64,000 bases of DNA from Chloroflexota bacterium (GTDB taxonomy: Bacteria > Chloroflexota > Anaerolineae > Anaerolineales > Villigracilaceae): contig JAIOAQ010000005.1 of NCBI GenBank assembly GCA_019873735.1, positions 1 to 64,000 on the forward strand, in the 5' to 3' direction. Shown one piece after another: positions 1-10,154 of this stretch. Made by a program: the position numbers and the translations under genes. Every line of letters starts with the position of its first letter. Position 1 is the first letter of the stretch. The notes below the pieces were generated by a model. The model was not told where the DNA came from and made no database searches. It saw only the letters and a list, made by a program, of their open reading frames with translations.

Positions 1-36
1 CGCTAGGTTCGAGGTTCGAGTCCTCGGCCAGGAGCC
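1..36 (+). tRNA. 3' end of a tRNA, possibly tRNA-Asn (partial)
   Basis: Only the T arm and the 3' acceptor strand lie inside the window. Positions 10-14 and 22-26 form a 5-bp stem around the loop TTCGAGT, followed by a 7-nt acceptor strand and a G discriminator; CCA is not encoded. The G discriminator and a 5' strand that would read TCCTGGC suggest Asn, but the anticodon is outside the window. A strong terminator follows directly. Confidence 0.55.
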
Positions 37-40
37 TGAA

Positions 41-66
41 GCCCCTCTCGTTGAGGGGCTTTTTTG
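41..66 (+). terminator. Intrinsic terminator after the tRNA
   Basis: A perfect 7-bp stem (GCCCCTC / GAGGGGC) with a 5-nt loop is followed by six T residues. It ends the tRNA transcript. Confidence 0.85.
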
Positions 67-82
67 TCAGCAGCCTCAAAGG

Positions 83-88
83 TATAAT
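83..88 (+). promoter_or_regulatory. -10 box for the SH3-like lipoprotein gene
   Basis: A TATAAT hexamer lies between the tRNA terminator and the ATG at 120. No good -35 hexamer is visible. The start codon has its own ribosome binding site (GGAG). Confidence 0.45.
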
Positions 89-119
89 TTTTTTGCCAGG
101 TGCTTCTTACGGAGAAAGA

Positions 120-794
120 ATGTCCCAGCAAAAAGTTCGTGTCGTGTTTTTGTTGCTCATGCCGCTGCTTTTGTTAGGCTGCGAACCCCTTTTTGCGGCG
201 CCCACGCCCATGCCGGGCCTGAACACGGTCATCGCCCTGACGGCGCAAGCCGCCGCCTCTCAGACGGCTGCCGCGCTGCCGCCGCCTACTTCCACGCCCA
301 CGCCATCGCTGACGCCGCGTCCCACCACTGCCACCCCCTCGCCCACCGAGACCGTCCTATTTGACTTCTTCACTTCCACGCCATCCACTCCCACCTTCCA
401 GCCGCCGCCAGACGCCTGGCCCGCCTGGGAAACGGGGGAAGTGGTCAAAATGCCCAAAGGCAGCGGGGAGAACGTCGGCACCGTAAAATATTTCCCAAGG
501 CTGGCATATGTTAAAGTCATTGTCATTCGCGACAATGGGGTTAAACTGCGCCTGCTACCCAGCACCGAGGCGGGGACGAATCTAATGGCCGCCAGAGGAC
601 AGATTCTCGTTCTGCTCGGCTTCTGGAACAAAAATAGCGGCAACTCATATCTAAAAGTCAGAACTTCAGAGGGAAAAGAATACTGGGTGGGAGGGAACGG
701 CAACGCCGCGCCTGAGGTCAGCCTGGCTTTCCTGTATGAATCCACCCAAACCCCCACACCTGTTCCGTGGGTCATTGGAACGCCTACTGAATAA
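120..794 (+). CDS. Lipoprotein with C-terminal SH3-like domain
   Basis: The ATG at 120 was chosen because GGAGAAAG lies just upstream and because the translated start is a lipoprotein signal peptide: a hydrophobic core ending in LLLLGC, with the Cys as the lipidated residue. After it come about 70 residues rich in Thr, Pro and Ala, a typical spacer holding a domain away from the membrane. Residues from about 140 to the end (VKVIVIRDNGVKLRLLPS onward) resemble a bacterial SH3 (SH3b) fold, which often binds cell-envelope polymers. The specific ligand is unknown. The gene ends at a bidirectional terminator shared with the FmdB-type gene on the other strand. Confidence 0.7.
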   Translation: MSQQKVRVVFLLLMPLLLLGCEPLFAAPTPMPGLNTVIALTAQAAASQTAAALPPPTSTPTPSLTPRPTTATPSPTETVLFDFFTSTPSTPTFQPPPDAWPAWETGEVVKMPKGSGENVGTVKYFPRLAYVKVIVIRDNGVKLRLLPSTEAGTNLMAARGQILVLLGFWNKNSGNSYLKVRTSEGKEYWVGGNGNAAPEVSLAFLYESTQTPTPVPWVIGTPTE

Positions 795-797
795 AGC

Positions 798-827
798 AAA
801 CCGCCCGGCAGTTTTACCGGGCGGTTT
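798..827. terminator. Bidirectional terminator between convergent genes
   Basis: AAACCGCCCGG and CCGGGCGGTTT form an 11-bp stem around an 8-nt loop. A-rich and T-rich flanks make it usable from both sides, for the lipoprotein gene (+) and the zinc-ribbon gene (-). Confidence 0.8.
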
Positions 828-844
828 CGATTGTGAGCAATCCC

Positions 845-1105
845 CTATTCCTTCGGGGTAGTCGCCGCAGAAGCGCTGTCTTTGGTCTCTTCCTTCTTGG
901 CGCTGCGATTGACCTGCCCGGAGGGCGATTTGTGATCGGTGGCATAAAAGCCAGACCCTTTGAAGATAACGCCCACAGGCCCTATGACCTTCTTCAGGCT
1001 TTTCTGGTTGCATTCCGGGCAGCGCGTGAGCGGCTGTTCTTTAAAGGACTGCTGGCGCTCAAATTGAACGCCACAACTTTCACAACGATACGTATAAACC
1101 GGCAT
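845..1105 (-). CDS. FmdB-family zinc ribbon protein
   Basis: This 86-residue protein starts MPVYTYRC and carries two CxxC knuckles (Cys8/Cys11 and Cys29/Cys32), the pattern of the FmdB/CxxC_CxxC_SSSS putative regulatory family. The first ~55 residues are the conserved domain, including the GSGFYATD stretch. The last 25 residues are a polar Lys/Ser/Thr/Ala tail common in Chloroflexota members. The start has GGGAG upstream. The longer open frame upstream (to 1498) has no support and was cut. The family is often described as regulatory, but its molecular role is not established. Confidence 0.88.
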   Translation of the reverse strand: MPVYTYRCESCGVQFERQQSFKEQPLTRCPECNQKSLKKVIGPVGVIFKGSGFYATDHKSPSGQVNRSAKKEETKDSASAATTPKE

Positions 1106-1620
1106 ACGACACACTCCCATTTCCGAACTTGCAAGCATCATTATAGCGCGCATACCGGTTTTTAGCAAGAGGCTTGCCAGAGTGCTAAATCGAAAATCGG
1201 CCGCGAATTTCACAAAGCGGCACGAATTTTCCTGACATCTTTTGCAACTGCCCATCCTGACCCTCTGGCATTTCGTTTTTGAGGGTTGGGTTTGGCATTG
1301 GAGTTTTGGCCGGTAAGGTAAAGGGATGAGTGGTAGTAGTGGTAGTGGTAGGTCACGCTTGAAGCGTGACCTACCACTGCTCGTTTCCAGGCAGCGAGGG
1401 AAAAGCCAAACCCGGGCCGCCTGCGCCGCCCATCCGCCGGGGCTCACCCGAAAGGGTGCTTCGCGAAGCCCCTGCTCAGAGCGTGGAAATCCGCTCACCC
1501 TAAAGGGTGCTGCGCAAAGCGGATTCGGAGTCGGCTTTCAGCCGACTTGCATGGACTGAGGCGGGGGATTGATCCCCCCGCCGAAGATGGAAAAATACCG
1601 AATTGTTTTTTCAGGTTTCA
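1106..1620. other. Gene-free stretch with several hairpins
   Basis: No credible gene was found here. The stretch holds at least three strong palindromes: 1344-1378 (17-bp arms, 1-nt centre), 1528-1547 and 1560-1582. It also has an imperfect direct repeat of a CACCC-AAAGGGTGC hairpin at about 1443-1470 and 1495-1520. Part of the first palindrome (AAGCGTGACCTAC) recurs at 1623-1635, at the 3' end of the next gene. Confidence 0.6.
1344..1378. repeat. Perfect 17-bp inverted repeat
   Basis: The left arm AGTGGTAGGTCACGCTT and its exact complement are separated by a single G. A GTGGTAGTA microsatellite-like run precedes it. The 3' half is partly repeated at 1623-1635. It has no T-tract, so it is not a standard terminator. 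Confidence 0.75.
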
Positions 1621-2169
1621 TCAAGCGTGACCTACTGCTTGTGGCGTTGGTGAGTAAAGGGGTGGTATGGTGGGCGCGCGGGTTGGCGGACAGTAGGTGA
1701 TGCGCGGTGGGGTAAAAGGGATAAGGTTCGGGTCAAGGAGTTGGACAAAGATGGAGGAGCGACGGTTGCCGCCGCCACCTGGTGGGACTTCGCCGACCGG
1801 ACAGCAAGCAGGGTCGCCGTTAGGTTGTTGGCAGCAGTAGTAGCCGTTGGTGCATTTGCCGCCGCCGCAGGCTGTCTCATAAGGCGAGAGGGTGATGTTG
1901 GGGATGGTGGTGGCGTGAGGTAGGGTGGGGAGTGGATTGACTTCAGGAGGGTCTGTGGGGGTGGGGTCGTTAGAAGATAGAGATTTGCACTCACAGCCGT
2001 AAATTACATCGCCACTGCAGTATTCCGTTGTAGTGCAGACGACGCCACAACAATTGGATTTTGTACAAGAGGAGCAGTTGTTAACACCGGCATAGGTTGG
2101 GGATTTTAGGGGTGTTAGGGAGAGTAAGACGAATAAGACAAATAAGACTGATAAAAACCGGTTCACCAT
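1621..2169 (-). CDS. Secreted cysteine-rich protein, granulin-like spacing
   Basis: This 182-residue protein begins with a clear signal peptide (hydrophobic stretch FLSVLFVLFVLLSLTP, probable cleavage after TYA). The mature part is Cys-rich: NCSSCTKSNCCGVVC near the N terminus, then a Pro/Thr linker, then CGGGKCTNGYYCC and ACCPVGE. The CC pairs and spacing recall granulin or disulfide-rich adhesive modules, but this is resemblance only. The C-terminal third is Pro-rich. I do not recognise a bacterial family. Its last codons overlap a sequence repeated in the hairpin region downstream. Confidence 0.5.
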   Translation of the reverse strand: MVNRFLSVLFVLFVLLSLTPLKSPTYAGVNNCSSCTKSNCCGVVCTTTEYCSGDVIYGCECKSLSSNDPTPTDPPEVNPLPTLPHATTIPNITLSPYETACGGGKCTNGYYCCQQPNGDPACCPVGEVPPGGGGNRRSSIFVQLLDPNLIPFTPPRITYCPPTRAPTIPPLYSPTPQAVGHA

Positions 2170-2242
2170 CTTGTGGCGAACCGTAAAATTTTAATTTTTC
2201 TGGTTCGCCATAAGAAAATCATAGAAAAAACAAAAGGAAAAA

Positions 2243-3661
2243 TCAACTTGAGACTCGCAGGTCAAACGGATGGGGACCATAGAGTTGTAATTCGGGAGGA
2301 CATTGATAGGAAACACCTGGCGTGTCTAAAAGAATTTCTATTAGTTTTTTTTCTTGACTGAGTTGTTGTACACGTCTATTAATATCATGGGACCAGAAAT
2401 CGAGTTTACTTGCTTTATTACCCGGCAGGGAGAGGATGTGAGCGAGGCGGGGGTATTGGTCAAGAACAGAGCCTTCGGCGTGGATATAGATAAAAGGAAA
2501 AAGAGGTTTTTTTGTTTTATAGGCTTGTGTAAAGTCGGCAGGCTGGTATTCTTGGGTGAGGTCAATGCCGTTTACTTCTTCAGCCAAAACCCATTTTCCT
2601 TGCAAGCCAAATGGATCACCAGCGTTGTATCTGTCAACATCATCAGCGTCCATCATGGCAATAATAGCCATGTCATGGCGGTTACCTTGTTTGTCACGAG
2701 TGTAAGTCCACAGAGCGAGTTTCATATTAAGGCTGTCATAGGTTTGATTGGGTTGGTCGTTACCTTTGGACTTGAGGTAAACAATCTTACTTTCGTCATT
2801 TTGCATTTCAAACAACAAAGACAAGCCGCCGCCTTTATTCCAATTTTCAACTGCTTTTGGAGAGAAAAGGACATAGAGGTCGTCTTTGGTGATTTTTTCG
2901 CCTTTTTGGATTTTTTCCTGAAGAGGGCGAAGGAAGATGGAGCCTTGGAGGTCTTCGGCGGTAATCTTTTCGCCATTGTCCATTTTTTCTTGAATGGCTT
3001 GAATGGCTCGTATGGCTTTAGCCTGCTCAAGTCTTACAGATTGAAGAAGCGTCAGGCGCTCGTCATCTTTGGGTAAATCTTTGATGGATTGGATTGGGCG
3101 GTTGCCGTGGACGATATGGATGTAGGGGTGCTGGTCTACCTGATTGAGTTCGGGGTCATAGGCGCCGGATAAGTCTATGGCTTCGCGGAAGCCGCGCTCA
3201 GGTCCCTGCCAGAGGAGGGTGACTTCTGTTTTTCTGCCATTTTCATCCAGCCGGTAGGCTTCGACAGCCAGCGGCCGGGTCAAATCATCATAGATTTCAG
3301 TGTGGGCGTCAAAGGTGCCGGGTTCGATAATGTATTTGACTTGTTTTTGCTCGCCGTTATGGTAGATGACGGTGGTGGTGTAGACTTTTTCGCCGTCAAT
3401 GACTTCGCGCTTAATGTGTCCTTCTACGCCAGAGAAGAAGTCTTCTTGTCCGGCCGGAATGCCAAGTTCGGCCAGGGTCAATGGCGCTTCGGTGGGAGTG
3501 GGTTCGGGGGTCGGCGAGGGGGTGGGGGTGACGGTCGCCAGTCCGCCGTCCACCATCGGCGTGACGGTCAACGGTCTATCGTCCACGGTCTGCGGAGCAG
3601 GCTGGCAGGCGGCGAGCAGCAAGGCCGAAACGAGATAGAAAAAAAGCACGGCGCGCACCAT
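2243..3661 (-). CDS. Large lipoprotein of unknown function
   Basis: The start at 3661 has GGAGG 7 nt upstream and gives MVRAVLFF followed by a lipobox (LLLAAC), so the protein is probably anchored outside the membrane. A Thr/Pro linker (TVTPTPSPTPEPTPTEAP) follows. The rest, about 400 residues, is polar and globular, with an internal near-repeat (EKMDNGEKITAEDL / EKIQKGEKITKDDL at roughly residues 225-265). No catalytic motif was recognised. The longer frame up to 3700 lacks a ribosome binding site. Its neighbour (1621-2169) is also secreted, on the same strand, 73 nt downstream. Confidence 0.65.
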   Translation of the reverse strand: MVRAVLFFYLVSALLLAACQPAPQTVDDRPLTVTPMVDGGLATVTPTPSPTPEPTPTEAPLTLAELGIPAGQEDFFSGVEGHIKREVIDGEKVYTTTVIYHNGEQKQVKYIIEPGTFDAHTEIYDDLTRPLAVEAYRLDENGRKTEVTLLWQGPERGFREAIDLSGAYDPELNQVDQHPYIHIVHGNRPIQSIKDLPKDDERLTLLQSVRLEQAKAIRAIQAIQEKMDNGEKITAEDLQGSIFLRPLQEKIQKGEKITKDDLYVLFSPKAVENWNKGGGLSLLFEMQNDESKIVYLKSKGNDQPNQTYDSLNMKLALWTYTRDKQGNRHDMAIIAMMDADDVDRYNAGDPFGLQGKWVLAEEVNGIDLTQEYQPADFTQAYKTKKPLFPFIYIHAEGSVLDQYPRLAHILSLPGNKASKLDFWSHDINRRVQQLSQEKKLIEILLDTPGVSYQCPPELQLYGPHPFDLRVSS

Positions 3662-3751
3662 GAGATACCTCCAACACATCAAGATGAGGCTGTTGTACAA
3701 CGATCATTTTACCGCTGAGTGCATAGAGATTTCAAATTTTGGGAAGTGTGA

Positions 3752-3830
3752 AACAGGATATACAGGATAAACAGGACAGGATTTTTTGCACGCCTCAATC
3801 ATTTATCCTGCCTATCCTGTCCATCCTGTT
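3752..3830. repeat. ACAGGAT-type inverted repeat element
   Basis: Several ACAGGAT/ACAGGAC units on the left (3752-3785) are mirrored by ATCCTGT units on the right (3801-3830), with a T-run and a short loop between. A similar element lies at 26095-26162. Such arrays of ~8-nt units are non-coding; an open frame crossing it is not a gene. Confidence 0.65.
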
Positions 3831-3860
3831 CAAAAAGGTAGAAGGCACCCAGAGCGACCA

Positions 3861-3869
3861 TGTTATAAT
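3861..3869 (+). promoter_or_regulatory. Extended -10 promoter of the selenoprotein-trpS operon
   Basis: TGT-TATAAT matches the extended -10 form (TGn plus TATAAT) and lies 21 nt before the ATG at 3891. No -35 match is obvious, which is normal for extended -10 promoters. A GGAG ribosome binding site lies between. Confidence 0.6.
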
Positions 3870-3890
3870 TCCGCCGCGGAGAAAAAAACA

Positions 3891-4127
3891 ATGCTCAAAA
3901 TCAGCATCACCTATTGCGCTGTTTGACATTACACCGACCGGGCCGTGAGCCTGGCCACCGAACTCTTACGCAAACACGAACACAACATTGCATCGTTAAC
4001 GCTCATCCCATCGGATGGCGGCTGCTTTGAAGTAACCGTCAACGATCAGTTGATTTACTCCAAACTGGCCACCGGCCGCCATGCTGAGGCTGGCGAGGTG
4101 CTTGGGCTGATTGAGAAATTAATCTAA
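3891..4127 (+). CDS. SelW/SelT-like Rdx-family selenoprotein (in-frame TGA)
   Basis: Reading from the ATG at 3891 through a TGA at 3924-3926 gives a 78-residue protein starting MLKISITYCAVU, continuing without another stop to TAA at 4127. The motif CxxU (Cys9, Sec12) sits exactly where the Rdx/SelW-SelT-SelH thioredoxin-like family has its redox CxxC or CxxU. The rest fits the bacterial family: LTLIPSDGGCFEV, then LIYSKLATGRHAEAGE near the C terminus. The ATG has GGAG 10 nt upstream and an extended -10 promoter before it. A hairpin follows the TGA, as bacterial Sec decoding needs. It lies 17 nt before trpS and is probably co-transcribed. A gene caller that stops at TGA would start it wrongly at the GTG at 3945. 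Expected role: a small thiol/selenol oxidoreductase, substrate unknown. Confidence 0.88.
3924..3956 (+). other. Candidate bacterial SECIS element
   Basis: The in-frame TGA (3924-3926) is followed by a hairpin: CCGGGC (3938-3943) pairs with GCCTGG (3949-3954, one G-T pair) around the loop CGTGA. The GU in the loop is about 19 nt after the TGA, within the range known for SelB-binding bSECIS hairpins. The pairing is inferred by eye. Confidence 0.6.
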
Positions 4128-4144
4128 TTTTGTGCGAGGTATGT

Positions 4145-5131
4145 ATGGCAAAGAAAGGCCGCGTTTTTTCGGGCATCCGTCCTACCGGACGCGCCCATCT
4201 GGGAAATTATTTGGGCGCTATCCAGAACTATGTCGCTTTGCAGGACGAATATGAGTGCATTTACTGCATCGTGGACCTGCACGCGTTGACGACCGTTGAA
4301 GATACCATCAACCTGCGCCAGAACACCTATGAGATGGCGCTCGACCTGCTCGCGGCCGGCATTCGTCCAGAGGAGACCATCCTTTTCGTCCAGAGCCATG
4401 TCCCTCAAGTGACCGAACTCCATACCATCCTCTCCATGGTCACGCCGCTTGGCAAATTGACCGATCTGCCCACGTTCAAAGAAAAAGTCCGCCAGAATCC
4501 GAACAATGTCAATTACGGGCTGGTTGGCTACCCGGTGTTGATGAGCGCGGACATTGCCCTCTACAAGACAGATGTTGTGCCGGTAGGCATTGATCAGGCC
4601 CCACACCTGGAATTCGCCCGTGAGACCGTGCGTTCATTCAATTATCGTTACAACACCAACGTCCTCAAAGAAGCGGCCATGAAGACCACCGAAGTGCCTA
4701 AAGTGCTTGGCATTGACGGCAAAGAAAAGATGAGCAAGAGCCTGGATAACCACATTGAGATCGCCGCCACCCCCGAAGAGACGCTGCAACGAGTCATGAT
4801 GATGGTCACAGACCCCCAGCGTATCCGCCGCCAGGACCCGGGCAACCCGGATGTGTGCAACGTGTTTTCCCTGCACAAAATCTTCACGCCAAAAGAAGAC
4901 GTGGAGATGATTAACGTCGAATGCCGGCGGGCAGGCATCGGCTGTGTGGACTGCAAGAAACGCTTTGCCGCCAACTTGAACAAAGCGCTCGAACCCTTCC
5001 GCACCCGGCGCGCCGAACTCGCATCCCAGCCAGACCGGGTGATGGCGATCCTGGAAGACGGCGCAAGGCGCGCCCGCGCCATTGCCGAAGAGACGATGAA
5101 AGAAGTGCGGGCAGCCGTTCAATTGCCATAA
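4145..5131 (+). CDS. trpS: Tryptophanyl-tRNA synthetase
   Basis: The enzyme charges tRNA-Trp with tryptophan in the cytoplasm. The 328-residue length is normal for bacterial TrpS. Class I signatures are present: the HIGH-like element [12 protein letters not shown] near residue 15 and the KMSKS loop ([12 protein letters not shown]) near residue 198. The ATG at 4145 was chosen because GAGG lies just upstream; an in-frame TTG at 4130 is less likely. It follows the selenoprotein gene by 17 nt and precedes dtd by 8 nt. The three genes read as one operon. Confidence 0.97.
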   Translation: MAKKGRVFSGIRPTGRAHLGNYLGAIQNYVALQDEYECIYCIVDLHALTTVEDTINLRQNTYEMALDLLAAGIRPEETILFVQSHVPQVTELHTILSMVTPLGKLTDLPTFKEKVRQNPNNVNYGLVGYPVLMSADIALYKTDVVPVGIDQAPHLEFARETVRSFNYRYNTNVLKEAAMKTTEVPKVLGIDGKEKMSKSLDNHIEIAATPEETLQRVMMMVTDPQRIRRQDPGNPDVCNVFSLHKIFTPKEDVEMINVECRRAGIGCVDCKKRFAANLNKALEPFRTRRAELASQPDRVMAILEDGARRARAIAEETMKEVRAAVQLP

Positions 5132-5139
5132 CCCCTCAC

Positions 5140-5577
5140 ATGCGCGCGCTCATACAACGCGTTAGACACGCAAAGGTGATTGTCGAAGGCCAGACCATTG
5201 CCCAAATCGGGCAGGGGCTGGTCATTCTTTTGGGTATCGGCCACGGCGACGGGGAAGAACAGGCCCGCTTTTTGACCGAAAAGATCGCCGGTCTGCGCAT
5301 TTTTGAAGATGAACAAGGCAAAACCAACCTGTCTATCCAGGATGTCAAAGGCGAAGCCCTGGTCGTCTCGCAATTCACGTTGTATGCCGACACGCGCAAA
5401 GGACGCCGCCCCTCCTTCACCGACGCGGCCCTGCCAGACGTCGCCGCCCCGCTGGTGGAGCGCTTTGCCAGTCTCCTGCGTGAGCAGGGCGTGCCCACCC
5501 AAACCGGTCAGTTCGGGGCGCATATGCTGGTCGAGATCCACAACGACGGCCCGGTGACCATCTGGCTGGAACGATAA
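5140..5577 (+). CDS. dtd: D-aminoacyl-tRNA deacylase
   Basis: This 145-residue protein matches DTD over its whole length, including the two active-site motifs [17 protein letters not shown] (residues ~77-93) and NDGPVT (~135-140). DTD removes D-amino acids (and glycine from tRNA-Ala) mischarged onto tRNA, a proofreading job that suits its place directly behind trpS. The ATG at 5140 gives the canonical start MRALIQRV; the longer upstream frame is out of frame with trpS and has no support. Confidence 0.96.
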   Translation: MRALIQRVRHAKVIVEGQTIAQIGQGLVILLGIGHGDGEEQARFLTEKIAGLRIFEDEQGKTNLSIQDVKGEALVVSQFTLYADTRKGRRPSFTDAALPDVAAPLVERFASLLREQGVPTQTGQFGAHMLVEIHNDGPVTIWLER

Positions 5578-5607
5578 CAGACTGGCCAGAACTGCTGTCT
5601 ATTTTGC

Positions 5608-6114
5608 TCACACCCGGCGGCCATAATACCACTGGCCGCACAGACGCCCGTCAAACTCTGCCACTTCAGGCAAGTATCCCCAACGCTCAAAACCGAACTT
5701 CTCCAGCAAACGCCGGCTGGGCATGTTCCATTCCAGCAGAATGGCAAGATAAATTTTCCGGCCCAGAGACGGCGCTTGGCGGATGGCATGCGCCATCAGC
5801 ATCGAGCCAATCCCCCGGCCATGTTGACCATAATCTACGTAATAGGAGACCTCTGCGGTACGCGCCAGCGCCGGCCGGCTGCGATAAGGGCTGACAGAGA
5901 GCCAGCCCTGTACCTGTCCGCCCGCGTCGGTGCAGACGTAAATAGGATACGCCTCGGGCGTGTGCAGGTTGAACCACTCCAGACGCTGGTCGGGAGTAAA
6001 CGGCACAGTATCGGCCGTGGCATTGCGGGCAGCAATGGCTTGATTGTAAATCGCCGTCAGGCGCGGCAAATCTTCAAGCAGAGCCAGGCGGACAGAATAC
6101 AAATCTTGTGCCAT
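5608..6114 (-). CDS. GNAT-family N-acetyltransferase (Pat/phosphinothricin type)
   Basis: The 168 residues carry the GNAT fold: an N-terminal VRLALLEDLPRLTAIYN segment typical of the phosphinothricin-acetyltransferase-like subfamily and the acetyl-CoA loop GQHGRGIGSMLM (residues ~106-117). The C-terminal EWNMPSRRLLEKFGFE segment is also standard. The substrate cannot be told from sequence. The start has GGAG upstream. A copy of the dispersed inverted-end repeat begins only 25 nt upstream of the start. Confidence 0.85.
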   Translation of the reverse strand: MAQDLYSVRLALLEDLPRLTAIYNQAIAARNATADTVPFTPDQRLEWFNLHTPEAYPIYVCTDAGGQVQGWLSVSPYRSRPALARTAEVSYYVDYGQHGRGIGSMLMAHAIRQAPSLGRKIYLAILLEWNMPSRRLLEKFGFERWGYLPEVAEFDGRLCGQWYYGRRV

Positions 6115-6139
6115 CTTGTTTTCTCCAGAGAGAAAGTCC

Positions 6140-6261
6140 GTAACTGCCTACCCTCCCGCAGGTTTTGGCGCAATGTCCAGGCCGGAAGACGTCTCCAAAA
6201 TCACCAGCATCGCGGCCCAGCCCCGTTCTAACCTGCGGGAGGGTTAAGGCTGGGCAATTAC
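6140..6261 (+). repeat. Dispersed ~120-bp inverted-end repeat, copy 1
   Basis: The left end reads GTAACTGCCTACCCTCCCGC and the right end is its near complement (AACCTGCGGGAGGGTTAAGG, then CAATTAC). The conserved inner block is GGCGCAATGTCCAGGCCGGA. It has no coding capacity. It sits between the divergent GNAT gene and the membrane-protein gene. Six more copies occur in this window. Confidence 0.9.
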
Positions 6262-6397
6262 GCAAGTCCTGCATAGTGTATTCCGGCTGCGCCTTTCTGT
6301 CCAGTTGTGTTGCTCAGAAGTTTGTGCCATAATTGAAAGCAGTTCCCCACTGCCTGGGCGCGTCCGAATCCAGGCGGGCACGCCCACAAAGGTACTT

Positions 6398-7819
6398 ATG
6401 GAAAACCAGCCTCGCTCTGCCCCGCCGGTCCCAACGCCAGCCAAATCAGGCGGCATCTTCATCAAACTTAAGGGTCTGCCCCTAAATGTCAAACTCCTGA
6501 CCATCGCAGGGTACCTGGCTGTCTTTGGCTTATTGTTTTGCCTGCTGGCCCTGGAAATAACGGAAGAAACGGATTTCGTCCAGTACACGGTCAACGGGGA
6601 CAAAAGAGAACTTTCGCTGGCTGCTCTGGCCTTTTCCAGTTTTGCATTCATCCTTGGCTGGACGTATCTCATCACCGGCGCTGCTGCCGCCGGAGTGCGC
6701 ATCTTCCTGCCTGTTCTGGGATTGCTGGCCTTGCAACTTTTCCTGGTAGCCACAAATGCCGGCCTGCTCCCCCTGTTCCTGGAAACAGCCTTCTACTTCT
6801 TTGTGCTGGTTATCTACGCCCTGACATATCGGACACGATTCTGGCGCAGCCTGCCCTTGCTGCACTTCATCCCCTGGTTGATCGCAATCTTTGTCTTCTT
6901 CTTCCTCTCGGCCGGCAAAGCCAATTCGGATGCCGACACGGCCATGGCCATGTCCACCAATTTTGCCTTGTTGCTATTGCTTTCGCTGGCCTTCTGGGCC
7001 ATCCTGGGATTGGATATCGTCAATCTGGGCATAGGCATCGGGAAAGGGCTGACAAAACTTGCTCGCAGGCTCCTGCCCTCCCCCGTTCTGACGGCAGCCA
7101 CGGCTTTCATCCTGCTGATACACCCGGCCGTGATCGCCATCATCTTCTGGCTAACCCGTGACGGCTTCTGGCTGCTGGACTATCTACTCTCGCTGCCCCT
7201 GCTTGGCCTGGCCATTGCCCTGGGCTTGACCCGGCGCTGGTCGGTTCAGGCCAGCGCCACCCTGATGGCGCTCAGCCTGGCCAGCCCGGCCATCATTTTT
7301 GGCCTCTCGTTGGCATTTGCCGGTTATGACTTTACCGAATGGATACTGGAACTGACGGGGATATTCCCGCCGCTGCTCCTTTTCGTCTCCCTGACGGTTT
7401 ACAACCTGATGAGCATTGGCGTACGTTTCACCAGCGTGGACGGGCGTATCCTGCCGCGCACGGCGCGCGTTTTGCTCTATTTCGGAATGCTCATCCTGGT
7501 CCTCACCTTCATGCTCTTCATGCTAGACGAGCGCGACGCGCTGACCAAAGAACCCATCCAGGACATTCAGAGCCTTCTCAACAACCTGCTGGCATTGGGC
7601 GCCTTGGGGCTGGGACTTCCCTACCTTATCTGGCTGGTCTGGAAAAGACGAGAGAATCTGATCGGCGCAGAGACAGACTTCACCGCCCCGCCGCGATGGG
7701 CCTGGCTGGAACGGTTCCCGCCCCGGCTCTGGCTGCCCCTCAGCCTGGTCACTGCCTGCCTGGGCTGCTGCCTGTTAACCGGCACTCTATACTGGCTGAT
7801 AAGTCTGGGCGGGGCGTGA
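6398..7819 (+). CDS. Multi-pass membrane protein of unknown function
   Basis: The ATG at 6398 is preceded by AAAGG and gives a 473-residue protein with a short cytoplasmic Pro-rich head. About ten to twelve hydrophobic segments follow (for example FGLLFCLLALEI, IFVFFFLSAG, LLLLSLAFWAILGL). No transport or enzyme signature was recognised. The upstream extension to 6305 lacks support. It ends 1 nt before the convergent ligA gene. Confidence 0.7.
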   Translation: MENQPRSAPPVPTPAKSGGIFIKLKGLPLNVKLLTIAGYLAVFGLLFCLLALEITEETDFVQYTVNGDKRELSLAALAFSSFAFILGWTYLITGAAAAGVRIFLPVLGLLALQLFLVATNAGLLPLFLETAFYFFVLVIYALTYRTRFWRSLPLLHFIPWLIAIFVFFFLSAGKANSDADTAMAMSTNFALLLLLSLAFWAILGLDIVNLGIGIGKGLTKLARRLLPSPVLTAATAFILLIHPAVIAIIFWLTRDGFWLLDYLLSLPLLGLAIALGLTRRWSVQASATLMALSLASPAIIFGLSLAFAGYDFTEWILELTGIFPPLLLFVSLTVYNLMSIGVRFTSVDGRILPRTARVLLYFGMLILVLTFMLFMLDERDALTKEPIQDIQSLLNNLLALGALGLGLPYLIWLVWKRRENLIGAETDFTAPPRWAWLERFPPRLWLPLSLVTACLGCCLLTGTLYWLISLGGA

Positions 7820-7820
7820 C

Positions 7821-10040
<2,220 letters not shown>

Positions 10041-10091
10041 CTAACGCAAGGACGCAAAGGCGCCAAGATTTTTAAGGTCTATTTTTTATGC

Positions 10092-10139
10092 GTAACTGCC
10101 TACCCTCCCGCAGGTTTTGGCGCAATGTCCAGGCCAGAA
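10092..10139 (+). repeat. Dispersed inverted-end repeat, copy 2 (truncated)
   Basis: Only the left half is present (GTAACTGCCTACCCTCCCGC to AGGCCAGAA). The right end is missing and the sequence runs into the 3' end of the flavoprotein gene. Just before it, at about 10031-10065, is an AACGCAAGGACGCAAAGGCGC motif that also appears near copy 3. Confidence 0.85.
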
Positions 10140-10154
10140 AAGTAAAAAACGGCG

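Noticed and set aside
845-1498. 217-residue start for the FmdB-type protein
   Set aside because: The family starts at MPVYTYRC; the extra N-terminal part lacks a ribosome binding site and overlaps the hairpin region.
3739-3948. Open frame across the ACAGGAT repeat and the start of the selenoprotein
   Set aside because: It has no ribosome binding site, is made of repeat units, and overlaps the better-supported frame from 3891.
3891-4127. Explanation of the TGA as a sequencing error or pseudogene
   Set aside because: The TGA is precisely at the second position of a CxxU motif and the frame is intact on both sides with family motifs, so Sec is the simpler reading.
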